The notes: generated from the sequence alone by a model not told the origin. Positions 41,541-51,094 are shown, numbered from the stretch's first letter. The stretch: DNA of 64,000 nt from JASHPR01 sp963844655 (GCA_963844655.1 CAWJPA010000009.1:496001-560000); one strand, 5' to 3'. Translations and numbers: made by a program.

Positions 41541-42935
41541 TCAGCCGCGGCGCCGCAGCAGGGCCAGGAAGATCGCGTCGGTGCCGTGCCGGTGCGGCCA
41601 GAACTGCGCGAACTCGGCATGGGGCTCCGGGCAGCGCAGGCCGGGGACCTCGGGCAGCATGGCCGGGGCGTCGAGCACCAGCACATCGTCCCGCCGGGCC
41701 AGGACATCGGTCACCACGTCGCGGGTCTCGGCCAGGTGCGGGGAGCAGGTGACGTACGCGACGACGCCGCCCGGCGCGGCCGAGTCCAGCGCCGAGGCCA
41801 GCAGGGCACGCTGCAGCGGGCCCAGGGCGGCGATATCCCCGGGTGAGCGGCGCCAGCGGACCTCGGCGCGGCGGCGCAGCGCGCCAAGTCCCGAGCACGG
41901 GACGTCGGCGAGCACCCGGGCGAACGCGCCGGGCCGCCAGGCGGGAGCGGTCCCGTCCGCCACCACGACGCCGGCGCCCGCGAGGCTGCCGATGGCGCCG
42001 CGGGACAGCCGGGCACGGCGCGGGCGCAGGTCGGCGGCGAGCAGGCGGGCGCCGGAACCCTGGGCCAGCCCGGCCAGCAGCCGCGCCTTGCCGCCGGGCC
42101 CGGCGCACACGTCCAGCCACGGGCCGGGCGCGCCGACGCCGTCCGCGGCCGGGCGGGTGGTCCCGGCCTGGCCCGGGCCGCCAGCGCCCGCGTCACCAGC
42201 GTCCGTCCGGGCCAGCGCGAGCGCCGCCAGCTGGCTGGCCTCGTCCTGCACGGCCGCCCGGCCCTCGGCGACCGCGGGGATCTTCCCTGGATCGCCCTCG
42301 GTCAGGTACGCGCCGAACGGGGACCAGCGGGCGGCCATGGCCCCGCTGGCCACCAGCTCGGCTTGGTCCGCCCGGCCGGGCACGGCGCAGAGGTTGACCT
42401 GCGGCCGCGCGCTGTCCGCGGCGAGCAGGGCCTCGGTCTCGGCCAGGCCGCCGGCCTGATCCTCGCCCAGCGCCTCGCCCAGCGCGGTGACGATCCAGCG
42501 CGGATGGCTGTACCGGACCGAGAGGTGACCGACGAGGTCACCGGCGCGGCTCGGAGTGGCGATCTCCAGCCAGGACTCCAGGTCCCGGGTGGCTACGCGG
42601 CGCAGCACCGCGTTGACGAACCCGGCCGGGCGGGCGCCGGCCACGTCCCTGGCCAGGTCCACTGACGTGGCGACCGCGGCGTGCGCGCCGATCCGGGTGG
42701 CCAGCAGCTGGTGCGCACCGAGCCGCAGCACCGGGCGCAGCGGCGGGTCGATCCGGGCCAGGTCGCGGTCGCTGCAGATGGCGAGGATTGCGTCGTAGGT
42801 GCCCTGGCCGCGCAGCACGCCGTGGGCAAGCTCGGTGGCCAGCGCCGCGTCCCGCCCGGTCAGCCCCCGTTCCCGCAACAGCGACGGCAGCAGCAGGTTG
42901 GCGTATGCATCCCGCTCGGCGACCGCGCTCAGCAC
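41541..42935 (-). CDS. rsmB: 16S rRNA (cytosine-967-C5) methyltransferase; 5' end out of frame
   Basis: A RsmB/Sun (Fmu) methyltransferase: NusB-like N-terminal domain (about 1-140) then an SAM-dependent domain with DVCAGPGGKARLLAGL, DVPCSGLGALRRR (PC motif) and VTCSPH with the catalytic Cys. The first in-frame start is GTG 42935 (464 residues). However, an Arg/Ala-rich segment directly upstream (...ADPARRAAFDVLSAV) is in this frame and looks like the native N-terminus with no ATG/GTG/TTG available. The plausible start ATG 43129, one base after the fmt stop, is in a different frame (offset 2). Either a frameshift in the repeat region or internal initiation is implied. Confidence 0.9.
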   Translation of the reverse strand: MLSAVAERDAYANLLLPSLLRERGLTGRDAALATELAHGVLRGQGTYDAILAICSDRDLARIDPPLRPVLRLGAHQLLATRIGAHAAVATSVDLARDVAGARPAGFVNAVLRRVATRDLESWLEIATPSRAGDLVGHLSVRYSHPRWIVTALGEALGEDQAGGLAETEALLAADSARPQVNLCAVPGRADQAELVASGAMAARWSPFGAYLTEGDPGKIPAVAEGRAAVQDEASQLAALALARTDAGDAGAGGPGQAGTTRPAADGVGAPGPWLDVCAGPGGKARLLAGLAQGSGARLLAADLRPRRARLSRGAIGSLAGAGVVVADGTAPAWRPGAFARVLADVPCSGLGALRRRAEVRWRRSPGDIAALGPLQRALLASALDSAAPGGVVAYVTCSPHLAETRDVVTDVLARRDDVLVLDAPAMLPEVPGLRCPEPHAEFAQFWPHRHGTDAIFLALLRRRG

Positions 42936-43015
42936 GTCGAACGCCGCCCGGCGGGCCGGGTCCGCCCGCTGCGGCTGGCCCCGGCCCGGCGGGCGCCTAA
43001 CGGTCGCGCGCCGGC

Positions 43016-43135
43016 CGAGCCCTTGTTAGCCGAGCCCTTGTTAGCCGAGCCCTTGTTAGCCGAGCGCTTACTAGGCGAGCCCTTACTAGCCGAGGCCCGA
43101 TCAGCCGAGCCCTTATCCGACGGGCCCATGTCAGC
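43016..43135 (-). repeat. 15-nt tandem array spanning the fmt-rsmB junction
   Basis: Seven 15-nt units of CGAGCCCTTGTTAGC and variants fill 43016-43120; three (43016-43060) are identical. The next 15 nt (43121-43135), containing the ATG at 43129 and the fmt stop, is a further degenerate unit with about three to four mismatches. In the ATG frame the array reads as a pentapeptide (NKGSA-like). Confidence 0.85.
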
Positions 43136-44069
43136 CGAGCACCGCGCCCGCGGCGTCCAGCCGCAGGCCACGGGCCCAGTCCGCGGCGGGCATCCGGCGC
43201 TTGCCTGGCGGCTGCACGTCACCGAGCGGCACAGGCGCGGTCGCGGTGCCGACCAGCACCCGGGAGCCATGCACCCGCAGCTCTCCCGGGCCGGGTGTGC
43301 CGTCGTGATCATCTGCCGCGGCGCCGGCGAATGGCCACACTTTGATCCTGGCCCCGTTCAGCTGCGTCCAGGCCCCGGGAGCGGGGGTGCACGCGCGGAT
43401 CTGGCGGCTGACGGCCGGGGCGGGCTGATCCCAGCGCACCCGGGCGTCCTCGGAAGTGATCTTCGGCGCCAGCGTGATCCCGTCCGCGGGCTGCGGGCGC
43501 GGCACGAGCTCGCCGGACTCGATGCCGTCCATGGTCGCGACCAGCAGCTTGGCCCCGGACGTGGCGAGCCGGTCCAGCAGGTCGCCCGCGGTGTCTGTCG
43601 GCGCGATCGGCTCGGTCACCACACCGAAGACGGGGCCCGCGTCGAGCTCGGCGACGATGCGGAACGTGGTGGCGCCGGTGATCTCGTCGCCGCGCAGGAT
43701 CGCGTGCTGCACGGGCGCGGCACCGCGCCAGGCGGGCAGCAGGGAGAAATGCAGGTTGACCCAGCCCTGCCCGGGAATGTCCAGGGCCCGCTGCGGGATC
43801 AGCGCGCCATAGGCGGTGACCGGGCAGCAGGAGGGCGCGATCTGCCGCAGCCGGTCGAGGACATCCTGGTCACCCGGTTTGGCGGGCCTGAGCACCTCGA
43901 GGCCCGCCGCCTCGGCGCGCTGCGCCACCGGGCTCGGGGCGAGCTTGAGCCCGCGGCCCGCGGGGGCATCCGGCCGGGTGATCACGGCCGCGACCTCGTG
44001 GCCGGACGCCAGCAGGGCCTCCAGCGAGGGCACCGCCGCCGCGGGGGTGCCCGCGAAGACGAGCCTCAT
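43131..44069 (-). CDS. fmt: Methionyl-tRNA formyltransferase
   Basis: A 312-residue enzyme formylating initiator Met-tRNA with 10-formyl-THF. Motifs: MRLVFAGTPAAAVPSLEAL, the catalytic HFSLLPAWRGAAPV segment with conserved Asn/His, and a C-terminal OB-like domain including ARVRWDQPA. ATG 44069 lies three bases after the def stop, so it is coupled to def. The stop lies inside a degenerate unit of the 15-nt array. Confidence 0.96.
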   Translation of the reverse strand: MRLVFAGTPAAAVPSLEALLASGHEVAAVITRPDAPAGRGLKLAPSPVAQRAEAAGLEVLRPAKPGDQDVLDRLRQIAPSCCPVTAYGALIPQRALDIPGQGWVNLHFSLLPAWRGAAPVQHAILRGDEITGATTFRIVAELDAGPVFGVVTEPIAPTDTAGDLLDRLATSGAKLLVATMDGIESGELVPRPQPADGITLAPKITSEDARVRWDQPAPAVSRQIRACTPAPGAWTQLNGARIKVWPFAGAAADDHDGTPGPGELRVHGSRVLVGTATAPVPLGDVQPPGKRRMPAADWARGLRLDAAGAVLG

Positions 44070-44072
44070 CCG

Positions 44073-44618
44073 CTAGAAGACCTTCCCGCGCAGGGGGTGC
44101 GGCGACGCCTTCACCTCAGGCACCGGCTCGCCCCACCACTCGGCGGCCCGGATCTCCTTCATGGCCAGCTTGCGCTGCGCCGGATCCAGCCGGTCGATGA
44201 ACAGGATGCCGTCCAGGTGGTCGGTCTCATGCTGCACGCAGCGGGCCAGCTGCCCGGTCCCCTCCACCGTGATCGGCTCGCCGTGCATGTTGAACCCCTT
44301 GGCCACCACGCCGTACGCCCGCTTGGCCGGGTACTGCAGGCCGGGGAAGGACAGGCACCCCTCGTCGTCGGTCTCCTCCTCCGGCGACAGCGCCAGCGAC
44401 GGATTGATCAAGTGCCCGAGCTGGTCGTCCACGAAGTAGGTGAAGACCCGCAGCCCGACCCCGATCTGCGGCGCGGCCAGACCCAGCCCCGGCGCGTCCT
44501 GCATGGTGTCGGTCAGGTCCCTGACCAGCTTGCGCAGCTCGGCATCGAAATCACGCACCGGCTCGGCCGGCGTGCGAAGCACCGGATCGCCGAACAGCCG
44601 TATCGGCTTGACGCTCAC
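44073..44618 (-). CDS. def: Peptide deformylase
   Basis: A 181-residue deformylase removing the formyl group from nascent N-terminal Met. Motif 1 GLGLAAPQIG (44-53), motif 2 EGCLS with metal ligand Cys88, and motif 3 HETDH with His130, Glu131 and His134. GTG 44618 is the start. It precedes fmt in the same transcript. Class as type I/II cannot be separated here. Confidence 0.96.
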   Translation of the reverse strand: MSVKPIRLFGDPVLRTPAEPVRDFDAELRKLVRDLTDTMQDAPGLGLAAPQIGVGLRVFTYFVDDQLGHLINPSLALSPEEETDDEGCLSFPGLQYPAKRAYGVVAKGFNMHGEPITVEGTGQLARCVQHETDHLDGILFIDRLDPAQRKLAMKEIRAAEWWGEPVPEVKASPHPLRGKVF

Positions 44619-44694
44619 CCTGTCCCTCCAGAAGTAATGCCATAAGTCTATGGAGCCGGCGGTCTATGGAGACTGCCGTCTATGCAGCGGGATG

Positions 44695-46101
44695 CTACGG
44701 GGCAGGGTGCTGGCCCGCGGATGCCGAGCGGGCCTTGAACGCGGCCTTGCGCGCCGCCCGGGCCACCGACGGGTCAGGATGGTGCTCGCTCAGCGCGGTG
44801 AGCAGGTCGGTCACGCCCGGGTGGCTGACCCGCCACAGCTCGGCGACGATCTCGGCCTGCGCGTCCGCGGGCACCTCCGGCAGCAGTTCGGCCACCACGT
44901 CCCTCGGGTCGGCCTCCTCCAGCAGGCCCGCGCCCAGGTCCACAAGCAGCCAGGTCCGGTCCTCTGCGCGCAGTTCGGCCTGCTCACCGTGCTCGTGCAG
45001 CCAGACCGAGGCGTGCGCGCGCAGCACAGAGTCGGACAGCGCCGCGCGGACGACACCGATGGCAGGCTCGCCGATCCGGTCGAGCACGGCAAACGCGGCG
45101 CCGCGCAGGCCCGGCGATCCGCTGGCCGCGGCCCGGATCAGCTGGGCGGCGGCCTGGTCCGGGGCCCGCGCCGCGAGCCAGGCGCCGATCTCCGCCTCGC
45201 CGTCCTCGGCGTCGCAGCTGGCCAGGGTGACCAGCAGGCCCTCCGCCCCGGATCGGCCCGCGCCGCCGAGCACGGGAACATGCCAGCCCTGGGCGCGAAG
45301 CCTGCGGTGCACACCCCACACACCCAGCGGCGACAGGGCGACGGTCAGCCCTCCGGCGGACTCCTCGGTACCGAGCTCCACCACGCCGAGGTCGGCCAGC
45401 GTCTCGAGCACCGCAGACAGCGCCGCGGCCTGATCGGCCTGCGCTGACCCTGGCTTGCTCCGCTGGGTGCCGGCCGCGGCGGCGTACGCGTCGAACAGCC
45501 CTTCCATCCGGACCGGCCCGCCGACGGTGTACAGGGCGGTCGCCAGCCCGTCCAGGTCCTCAGCGGCTAGCACGGCCTCGAGCGCCGCGGCCCAGACGGC
45601 CAGGATCTCCTCGGCGGTGCCCGAGGCGAGGACATCACCCGGCGGCCGCGCGGCCGCGTTCTGATCGGTGTCGAGCATCCTGGTCGCCACCGCCACCCGC
45701 CACGCCGCGTCCACCTCGGCGGGGGCCAGCTCCAGGTCGGCGGCGGCCGTGTCCGCCGCCTCCGGCTCCAGGGTCCCGCCCGCGGCCCGGATGGCGCCCC
45801 GGCGGGCCCAGCGGGCTACGTCGCGCGCCGCGCGCAGCAGCGGCGCCACCCGGGCCGCGGCCGCGAGCTCCTCCCGTGGCGCCAGGCGCACAGGTGGCAG
45901 CCGGGGCGGGCGGTCGCGGCGCCAGCTGCCCGGGCCGTCGCCACCGGTCCCGGCGTCGCCCAGGTCCGCGTCGTCCAGGTCCGCCTGCTGGCCGGGCGGC
46001 CCGCCCGGGCTCTCCAGCCTGGTCCAGGTACCCGCAGCGGCGCCCCCAGCCGGGTGCGGCAAGCCTTGCCTCGCACTTGGGTTCCTACGTGAGGTGGCCA
46101 C
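44695..46101 (-). CDS. Unknown protein, conserved position between priA and def
   Basis: A 468-residue largely helical protein. After a ~60-residue Pro/Arg-rich N-terminus, helices rich in Ala/Leu continue to the C-terminus, ending with a HEAT-like region (LLEEADPRDVVAELLPEVP and VTDLLTALSEHHPDPSVAR). No enzymatic motif is visible. GTG 46101 is used. Its place next to priA and def in actinobacteria suggests a cellular role but I know none. It has no signal peptide. Confidence 0.7.
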   Translation of the reverse strand: MATSRRNPSARQGLPHPAGGAAAGTWTRLESPGGPPGQQADLDDADLGDAGTGGDGPGSWRRDRPPRLPPVRLAPREELAAAARVAPLLRAARDVARWARRGAIRAAGGTLEPEAADTAAADLELAPAEVDAAWRVAVATRMLDTDQNAAARPPGDVLASGTAEEILAVWAAALEAVLAAEDLDGLATALYTVGGPVRMEGLFDAYAAAAGTQRSKPGSAQADQAAALSAVLETLADLGVVELGTEESAGGLTVALSPLGVWGVHRRLRAQGWHVPVLGGAGRSGAEGLLVTLASCDAEDGEAEIGAWLAARAPDQAAAQLIRAAASGSPGLRGAAFAVLDRIGEPAIGVVRAALSDSVLRAHASVWLHEHGEQAELRAEDRTWLLVDLGAGLLEEADPRDVVAELLPEVPADAQAEIVAELWRVSHPGVTDLLTALSEHHPDPSVARAARKAAFKARSASAGQHPAP

Positions 46102-46131
46102 CCAAGCACCCTACGGCCTGTGCGGGCGTAC

Positions 46132-48168
46132 TCAGAGCAGCTCGGCCGCGTCAAGCTGCAGACGGACCACGCCCGGATCCTTGCGTGCGCTGCGCACGGC
46201 CTGCGCCGCACGCAGCGCGGTGGCCAGTGCGGTCCCGTTTTTCCTGTCTGTCCTGACCAGCACCCGCACGGCGCCGCTGACCACCTCCCCATGGTCGGTG
46301 TCACCGTAATCCTGGCCCCCGTGATCGGTGTCCCCGCCGGGGAACGCCGCAGGCACCGGCCCGAGCACGTCCGCGCCCACGGGCAGGTCCGCCGCACGCA
46401 GCACCTCCTGCACGGCACCTGGGGGCCCGGTCAGCGCGGCCAGCCTGACCGCCGGGGGGAACCGGAGCTCAGTGCGTTCGGCCAGCTCACGCTCGGCGTG
46501 GGTGACCGGGTCCCAGCGGACCAGGGCCTGCACCACGGGCAGGGCGGCGCCGGCCACCACGACCGCGGATCCGTCCTCGGCCGCGGGCCGCACCAGAGCC
46601 GCGGCGTTGAGCCAGCGCCGCAGCGCCTCCTCGGCGGCGCGCAGGCCGGGCCGGCCGAGCAGCGCCCAGCCGTCGAGCAGCACGGCGGCCGCGTAGCCGC
46701 CGTCGGCGCGCGGCTCGGCCCCCGGGGTGGCCACGATGACCGCCGGGGCGGATCCCACCTCGGCGATGACCCCGTTCCGCCCGGAGGTCAGCACCTTGGC
46801 GGCCGGGAAGGCCCGGCCCAGCTCCTCCGCGGTGCGCCCGGCCCCGACTACCAGCGCACGCAGGCCGGCCTGCCCGCATCGCAGGCACTGCGGGCCGGCG
46901 GCCCGGCCGCACCAGCCGCACACGGGGCCCGCCTGCGCCCCGGGCAGGGACACCGGGCCGCCGCAGCTAGGGCAGCGGGCGCGCTCGCCGCAGCGCTCGC
47001 AGGCGACCGCGACGACATAGCCGCGCCTGGGTACCTGGAACAGCACCGGCCCGCGGCCGAGCGCCTCGCGCGCGGTGCGCAGGGCCAGGCTGGGCATCCT
47101 GGCTGAGCGGGCGGCCTCGTCCCTGGCCAGTTCCGCGTCGTCGCCCGCCGCCGTGACCCGCGGTGCCCACCGGCGGACCGTGGGCCGGTCCGCGGTGAGG
47201 CCGGTGGCCCAGCCGCTGGTCACCAGCTGGGTCACCTCGGCGGTCCTGGCGAACCCGCCCAGCAGCGCGGCCGTGCGGCCCTGATGCGCCCGGAGCGCGA
47301 GCACCTCGCGGACGTGCGGGTACGGCGCCCGCGGCTCGGCGTGCAGGTCGTCGCCGTCGTCCCAGATCACTACCAGGCCGAGCCGGGCGACCGGGGCGAA
47401 CATGGCGGACCTGGTCCCGGCCACCACCCGGATCTGGCCGCGCGCGACCGCGAGCCACCGGCGGTACCGCTCGGCCGGGCCGAGGCCCGCCGCGAGGCAC
47501 ACGTGCTGGCCGGGGCCGAGCGTGCTGGCCAGCGCGGTGTCGACCAGGTCCAGGTCCCGGGCGTCGGGCACGACGATCAGCGTCCCCCGCCCTCCGGCCG
47601 TGGTGGCGGCCGCGGCCCGGGCGATCTCGTCCGGCCAGTGCGGGCCGGGCAGCGTGGACCAGGCTGCGCGCGGCGCGCGGCCCTCGGCCAGCGCGGTGAG
47701 AAACGAGGCGCCGGCCGGATACCTGGCCCACGGTCCAGGGTCCGGGGGCTTCGGGTCCTGAGCAGCCAGGCCCTCCGGCGGTGCCGCGGCCTCGACGGCG
47801 GCATGCCGCGGCGGGATGGCCAGCCGCAGCACGTCGGCCAGCGTGCCGCCGTACCTGTCGGCCACCGCCCGGGCCAGCTTGAAAACGCCGGCGGACAGCA
47901 CCGGCTCGGGCGACACCACCCGCTCCAGGAACGCGAGCTTGCCCTCGTGCTGGCTGGCCTCGGCCCGCTGCAGCAGGTAACCGCTGGTCAGCCGGCCCGC
48001 GAACCGCACCCGGACCCGGCAGCCTGGCACCGCGTCCTGGGCGAGCGGCTCCGGCACCAGGTAGTCGAAGGGCCGGTCCAGGTGCGGCAGCGACACGTCC
48101 ACGGCCACCCGCGCGACTGGCAGGTGACTCGCGGCGACCTTCGCGCCCCGCCTCGCCGAACCCGCCAC
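46132..48168 (-). CDS. priA: Primosomal protein N' (PriA), probably helicase-inactive
   Basis: A 678-residue PriA homologue. It has the N-terminal 3'-DNA binding region (VDVSLPHLDRPFDYLVP), the two-lobed helicase body and the zinc-binding cluster (CERCGERARCPSCGG, CGWCGR, CLRCG). Walker A is not recognisable (the usual GxTGSGKT is absent) and the DEEH motif is replaced by WDDGDD, so ATPase/helicase activity is unlikely, as in other actinobacterial PriA. It probably serves as a DNA-binding scaffold for restart. A Gly/Asp insert (GGDTDHGGQDYG) interrupts the C-terminal lobe. Confidence 0.92.
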   Translation of the reverse strand: MAGSARRGAKVAASHLPVARVAVDVSLPHLDRPFDYLVPEPLAQDAVPGCRVRVRFAGRLTSGYLLQRAEASQHEGKLAFLERVVSPEPVLSAGVFKLARAVADRYGGTLADVLRLAIPPRHAAVEAAAPPEGLAAQDPKPPDPGPWARYPAGASFLTALAEGRAPRAAWSTLPGPHWPDEIARAAAATTAGGRGTLIVVPDARDLDLVDTALASTLGPGQHVCLAAGLGPAERYRRWLAVARGQIRVVAGTRSAMFAPVARLGLVVIWDDGDDLHAEPRAPYPHVREVLALRAHQGRTAALLGGFARTAEVTQLVTSGWATGLTADRPTVRRWAPRVTAAGDDAELARDEAARSARMPSLALRTAREALGRGPVLFQVPRRGYVVAVACERCGERARCPSCGGPVSLPGAQAGPVCGWCGRAAGPQCLRCGQAGLRALVVGAGRTAEELGRAFPAAKVLTSGRNGVIAEVGSAPAVIVATPGAEPRADGGYAAAVLLDGWALLGRPGLRAAEEALRRWLNAAALVRPAAEDGSAVVVAGAALPVVQALVRWDPVTHAERELAERTELRFPPAVRLAALTGPPGAVQEVLRAADLPVGADVLGPVPAAFPGGDTDHGGQDYGDTDHGEVVSGAVRVLVRTDRKNGTALATALRAAQAVRSARKDPGVVRLQLDAAELL

Positions 48169-48238
48169 GGCTCTGTCCTACCAGACCCGGCCGGCCGAAC
48201 CGTGGGTCTGCGGCCGCCGTTCGGCTGCTTCCAGCGGG

Positions 48239-49435
48239 CTAGCTCAACCCGGCGGCCGAGCGCAGCGCGTCGGTGCGGTCGGTGCGCTCCCAGGAGAAGT
48301 CGGGCTCCTCGCGGCCGAAGTGCCCGTACGCCGCAGTCTGCGAGTAAATGGGCCGGAGCAGGTCCAGGTCCCGGATGATCGCGGCCGGCCGCAGGTCGAA
48401 CACCTCGAGCACGGCGTCCTGGATGGTCTCCACGGGAACCTGCTCGCTGCCGAAGCACTCCACGAACAGGCCGACCGGCTTGGCCTTCCCGATGGCGTAG
48501 GCGACCTGGGTCTCGCAGCTCTCGGCGAGACCCGCGGCGACCACATTCTTGGCCACCCAGCGCATCGCGTAGGCGGCGCTGCGGTCGACCTTGGACGGGT
48601 CCTTGCCGGAAAAGGCGCCGCCGCCGTGCCTGGCCATCCCGCCGTACGTGTCAATGATGATCTTGCGGCCGGTCAGCCCGGCGTCGCCCATCGGCCCGCC
48701 CACCTCGAACCGGCCGGTGGGGTTGACCAGCAGCCGGTAGTTGGACGTGTCGATCTCCAGGTCCGAGATGATCGGCAGCACGACGTGGTCGCGCACGTCG
48801 GGGGCCAGCAGCTCCTTCAGGTCGATCGCCGGGGCGTGCTGGGTGGACACCACGACCGTATCCAGGCGCACCGGCTTCCCGCCCGAGTACTCGATCGTCA
48901 CCTGAGTCTTGCCGTCGGGCCGGATGTAGGGCACGTCACCGCTGCGCCGGACCGCGGACAGCCGGCGGGCCAGCCGGTGCGCGAGCATGATCGGGAGCGG
49001 CATCAGCTCGGGCGTCTCCCGGCAGGCGTAGCCGAACATCAGGCCCTGGTCTCCCGCGCCCTGCCGGTCGAGCTCGTCGGATCCCTCGCCCTCCCGGTGC
49101 TCGAACGCTTCCCGCACGCCCTGGGCGATGTCCGGCGACTGGGAGCCGATCGACACCGACACGCCGCAGGACGCGCCGTCGTAGCCCTTGGCCGAGGAGT
49201 CGTATCCGATTTCCAGGATCTTCTCCCGGATCAGGCCCGGGATGTCGACGTAGGTCTCGGTGGTCACCTCGCCGGCGACATGCACCTGACCCGTCGTGAT
49301 CAGCGTCTCGACGGCCACCCGGCTGCCCGGGTCACCCTTGAGCATCCCGTCCAGGACGGCATCGCTGATCTGGTCGGCCATCTTGTCCGGATGACCCTCT
49401 GTGACCGACTCGGAGGTAAAAAGACGACGAGCCAC
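48239..49435 (-). CDS. metK: S-adenosylmethionine synthetase
   Basis: A 398-residue enzyme making SAM from methionine and ATP. Motifs: TEGHPDKMADQISDAVLD, GAGDQGLMFGYA and GGGAFSGKDPSKVDRSAAY. GTG 49435 is the start. It lies 97 nt after coaBC and before priA; the gap to coaBC holds no visible riboswitch. Confidence 0.97.
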   Translation of the reverse strand: MARRLFTSESVTEGHPDKMADQISDAVLDGMLKGDPGSRVAVETLITTGQVHVAGEVTTETYVDIPGLIREKILEIGYDSSAKGYDGASCGVSVSIGSQSPDIAQGVREAFEHREGEGSDELDRQGAGDQGLMFGYACRETPELMPLPIMLAHRLARRLSAVRRSGDVPYIRPDGKTQVTIEYSGGKPVRLDTVVVSTQHAPAIDLKELLAPDVRDHVVLPIISDLEIDTSNYRLLVNPTGRFEVGGPMGDAGLTGRKIIIDTYGGMARHGGGAFSGKDPSKVDRSAAYAMRWVAKNVVAAGLAESCETQVAYAIGKAKPVGLFVECFGSEQVPVETIQDAVLEVFDLRPAAIIRDLDLLRPIYSQTAAYGHFGREEPDFSWERTDRTDALRSAAGLS

Positions 49436-49532
49436 CTGACTCCCTATTCCTTCCGCGAGTTCCGCGACGAGGTTTCGCCGAAGTGTAGCCGGGCCGGCCG
49501 TCGGGGGCGCGCAACACGGCCCGACCGGGAGG

Positions 49533-50798
49533 CTAGATCAGGCGGGCGGCGACCAGGTCCCAGATCACGTCGGCGAGCACTTCCTTGGGTCCGCGGGGCA
49601 CGGTGGTCCGCGCGCCGTCCGCGGCGAGCACCACCGCCTCGTTGTCGGCGGTGCCGAAGGCCAGGCCGCCGCCGACCTGGTTCACGACCAGCAGGTCACA
49701 GCCCTTGTCCGCGAGCTTGCGCCGGCCGTTCTCGAGCACGTCCCCGGTCTCGGCGGCGAACCCGACGACGACCTGGCCGGGCCGCGCCCGGCGGCCGGAC
49801 AGCTCGCGCAGGATGTCCGGGTTCCGCACCAGGCGGAGCGGCTCCGGGTCCGTCCCCGACTTCTTGATTTTCTCCCCGCTCCTGGTCTCCGGCCGGTAGT
49901 CGGCGACGGCGGCGGCCATGACCACGGCGTCCGCCTCGGACGCGGCCGACAGCACCGCGTCCCGCATCTGCAGGGCCGAGGTCACGCGCACGACCTGGGC
50001 GCCCGCGGGATCGTCCAGCGCCACGTTCGCCGACACCAGCGTGACCTTCGCGCCGCGGCCCGCGGCCGCCCGGGCCAGCGCGTACCCCTGCCGCCCTGAG
50101 GACCAGTTACCGAGGAACCGGACCGGATCGAGCTCCTCCCTGGTGCCGCCCGCGGAGACCAGCACCCGCCGCCCGGCCAAGTCAGGCCCGAGCCCCTCGG
50201 CACCGCGGGCCAGCGCGCGCAGCGCGACGGCCAAGAGCTCGGCAGGCTCCGGCAGCCGTCCGGGCCCGGTGTCGGCGCCGGTGAGACGGCCGACCGCGGG
50301 ATCGAGCACCACCGCCCCGCGGCCGCGGAGCACGGACACGTTGGCCTGGGTGGCCGGATGCTCCCACATCTCGGTGTGCATCGCGGGCGCGAACACCACC
50401 GGGCAGCGCGCGGTGAGCAGGACCGCGGTCAGCAGGTCGCTGGACGCGCCCGCGGCCGCGCTGGCCAGGAGATCCGCGGTGGCCGGGGCGACGAAGACCA
50501 GGTCGGCGGTCTGGCCGAGCCGGACGTGCGGAACCTCATGCACGTCATCCCAGACCTCGGCGGACACCGGCGCACCGGAAAGGGCGGCCCAGGTCGCCTC
50601 GCCGACGAAGCGCAGCGCGTCCCTGGTGGGCACCACGCGAACGCTGTGCCCGGACTCGGTGAGCAGCCGCAGCAGCTCACACGCCTTGTACGCGGCGATG
50701 CCCGCGCCCACACCGAGGACGACACGCGGCACTGACCCGCGGGGACGCTCTGCTTCCCCGGGGACCCCATGGCCCCAGACCCCCCCGCTCATCGGCAC
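49533..50798 (-). CDS. coaBC: Bifunctional phosphopantothenoylcysteine decarboxylase / phosphopantothenate-cysteine ligase
   Basis: A 421-residue fused CoA-biosynthesis enzyme. CoaC half (about 25-200): FMN-binding VVLGVGAGIAAYKACELLR, FAPAMHTEMWEHPAT with active-site His-type PAMxxxMW. CoaB half (about 210-421): VLVSAGGTREELDPVRFLGN, SSGRQGYALA and KIKK for CTP. ATG 50798 or the internal GTG could start; 50798 includes a Gly/Pro tail. Cytoplasmic. Confidence 0.96.
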   Translation of the reverse strand: MPMSGGVWGHGVPGEAERPRGSVPRVVLGVGAGIAAYKACELLRLLTESGHSVRVVPTRDALRFVGEATWAALSGAPVSAEVWDDVHEVPHVRLGQTADLVFVAPATADLLASAAAGASSDLLTAVLLTARCPVVFAPAMHTEMWEHPATQANVSVLRGRGAVVLDPAVGRLTGADTGPGRLPEPAELLAVALRALARGAEGLGPDLAGRRVLVSAGGTREELDPVRFLGNWSSGRQGYALARAAAGRGAKVTLVSANVALDDPAGAQVVRVTSALQMRDAVLSAASEADAVVMAAAVADYRPETRSGEKIKKSGTDPEPLRLVRNPDILRELSGRRARPGQVVVGFAAETGDVLENGRRKLADKGCDLLVVNQVGGGLAFGTADNEAVVLAADGARTTVPRGPKEVLADVIWDLVAARLI

Positions 50799-50830
50799 CT
50801 GCCCGGGCGCTGCGGCCAGCCGTCAGGCCG

Positions 50831-51094
50831 TCAGGCCTCCGGCACGTCCTCGGCGCTGACCAGGCCCTCGCTGATCTCGCGCAGCGCGATGGAGAGCGGC
50901 TTCTCCTGGACGCGGGTCTCGACGAGCGGGCCGACGTACTCGAGCAGGCCCTCGCTGAGCTGGGCGTAGTAGGCATTGATCTGCCTCGCCCGCTTCGACG
51001 CCATGATGACGAGACCGTACTTGCTGTCCACCACATTGAGCAGATCGTCGATGGGCGGGTTGATGATGCCTTCGGCGGACGGAGTCCCTGCCAC
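50831..51094 (-). CDS. rpoZ: RNA polymerase omega subunit
   Basis: An 87-residue omega subunit assisting beta' folding and ppGpp response. It has the NPPIDDLLNVVDSKYGLV, SKRARQINAYYAQL and KPLSIALREISEG segments. ATG 51094, 58 nt after gmk. The canonical gmk-rpoZ-coaBC order supports it. Confidence 0.97.
   Translation of the reverse strand: MAGTPSAEGIINPPIDDLLNVVDSKYGLVIMASKRARQINAYYAQLSEGLLEYVGPLVETRVQEKPLSIALREISEGLVSAEDVPEA

Noticed and set aside
43016..43135. A CRISPR array at the 15-nt repeats
   Set aside because: Units are contiguous without unique spacers and too short.
42681..44645. Long plus-strand frame opposite rsmB, fmt and def
   Set aside because: Overlaps three genes with full catalytic motifs on the minus strand; Arg/Gly/His-rich shadow.
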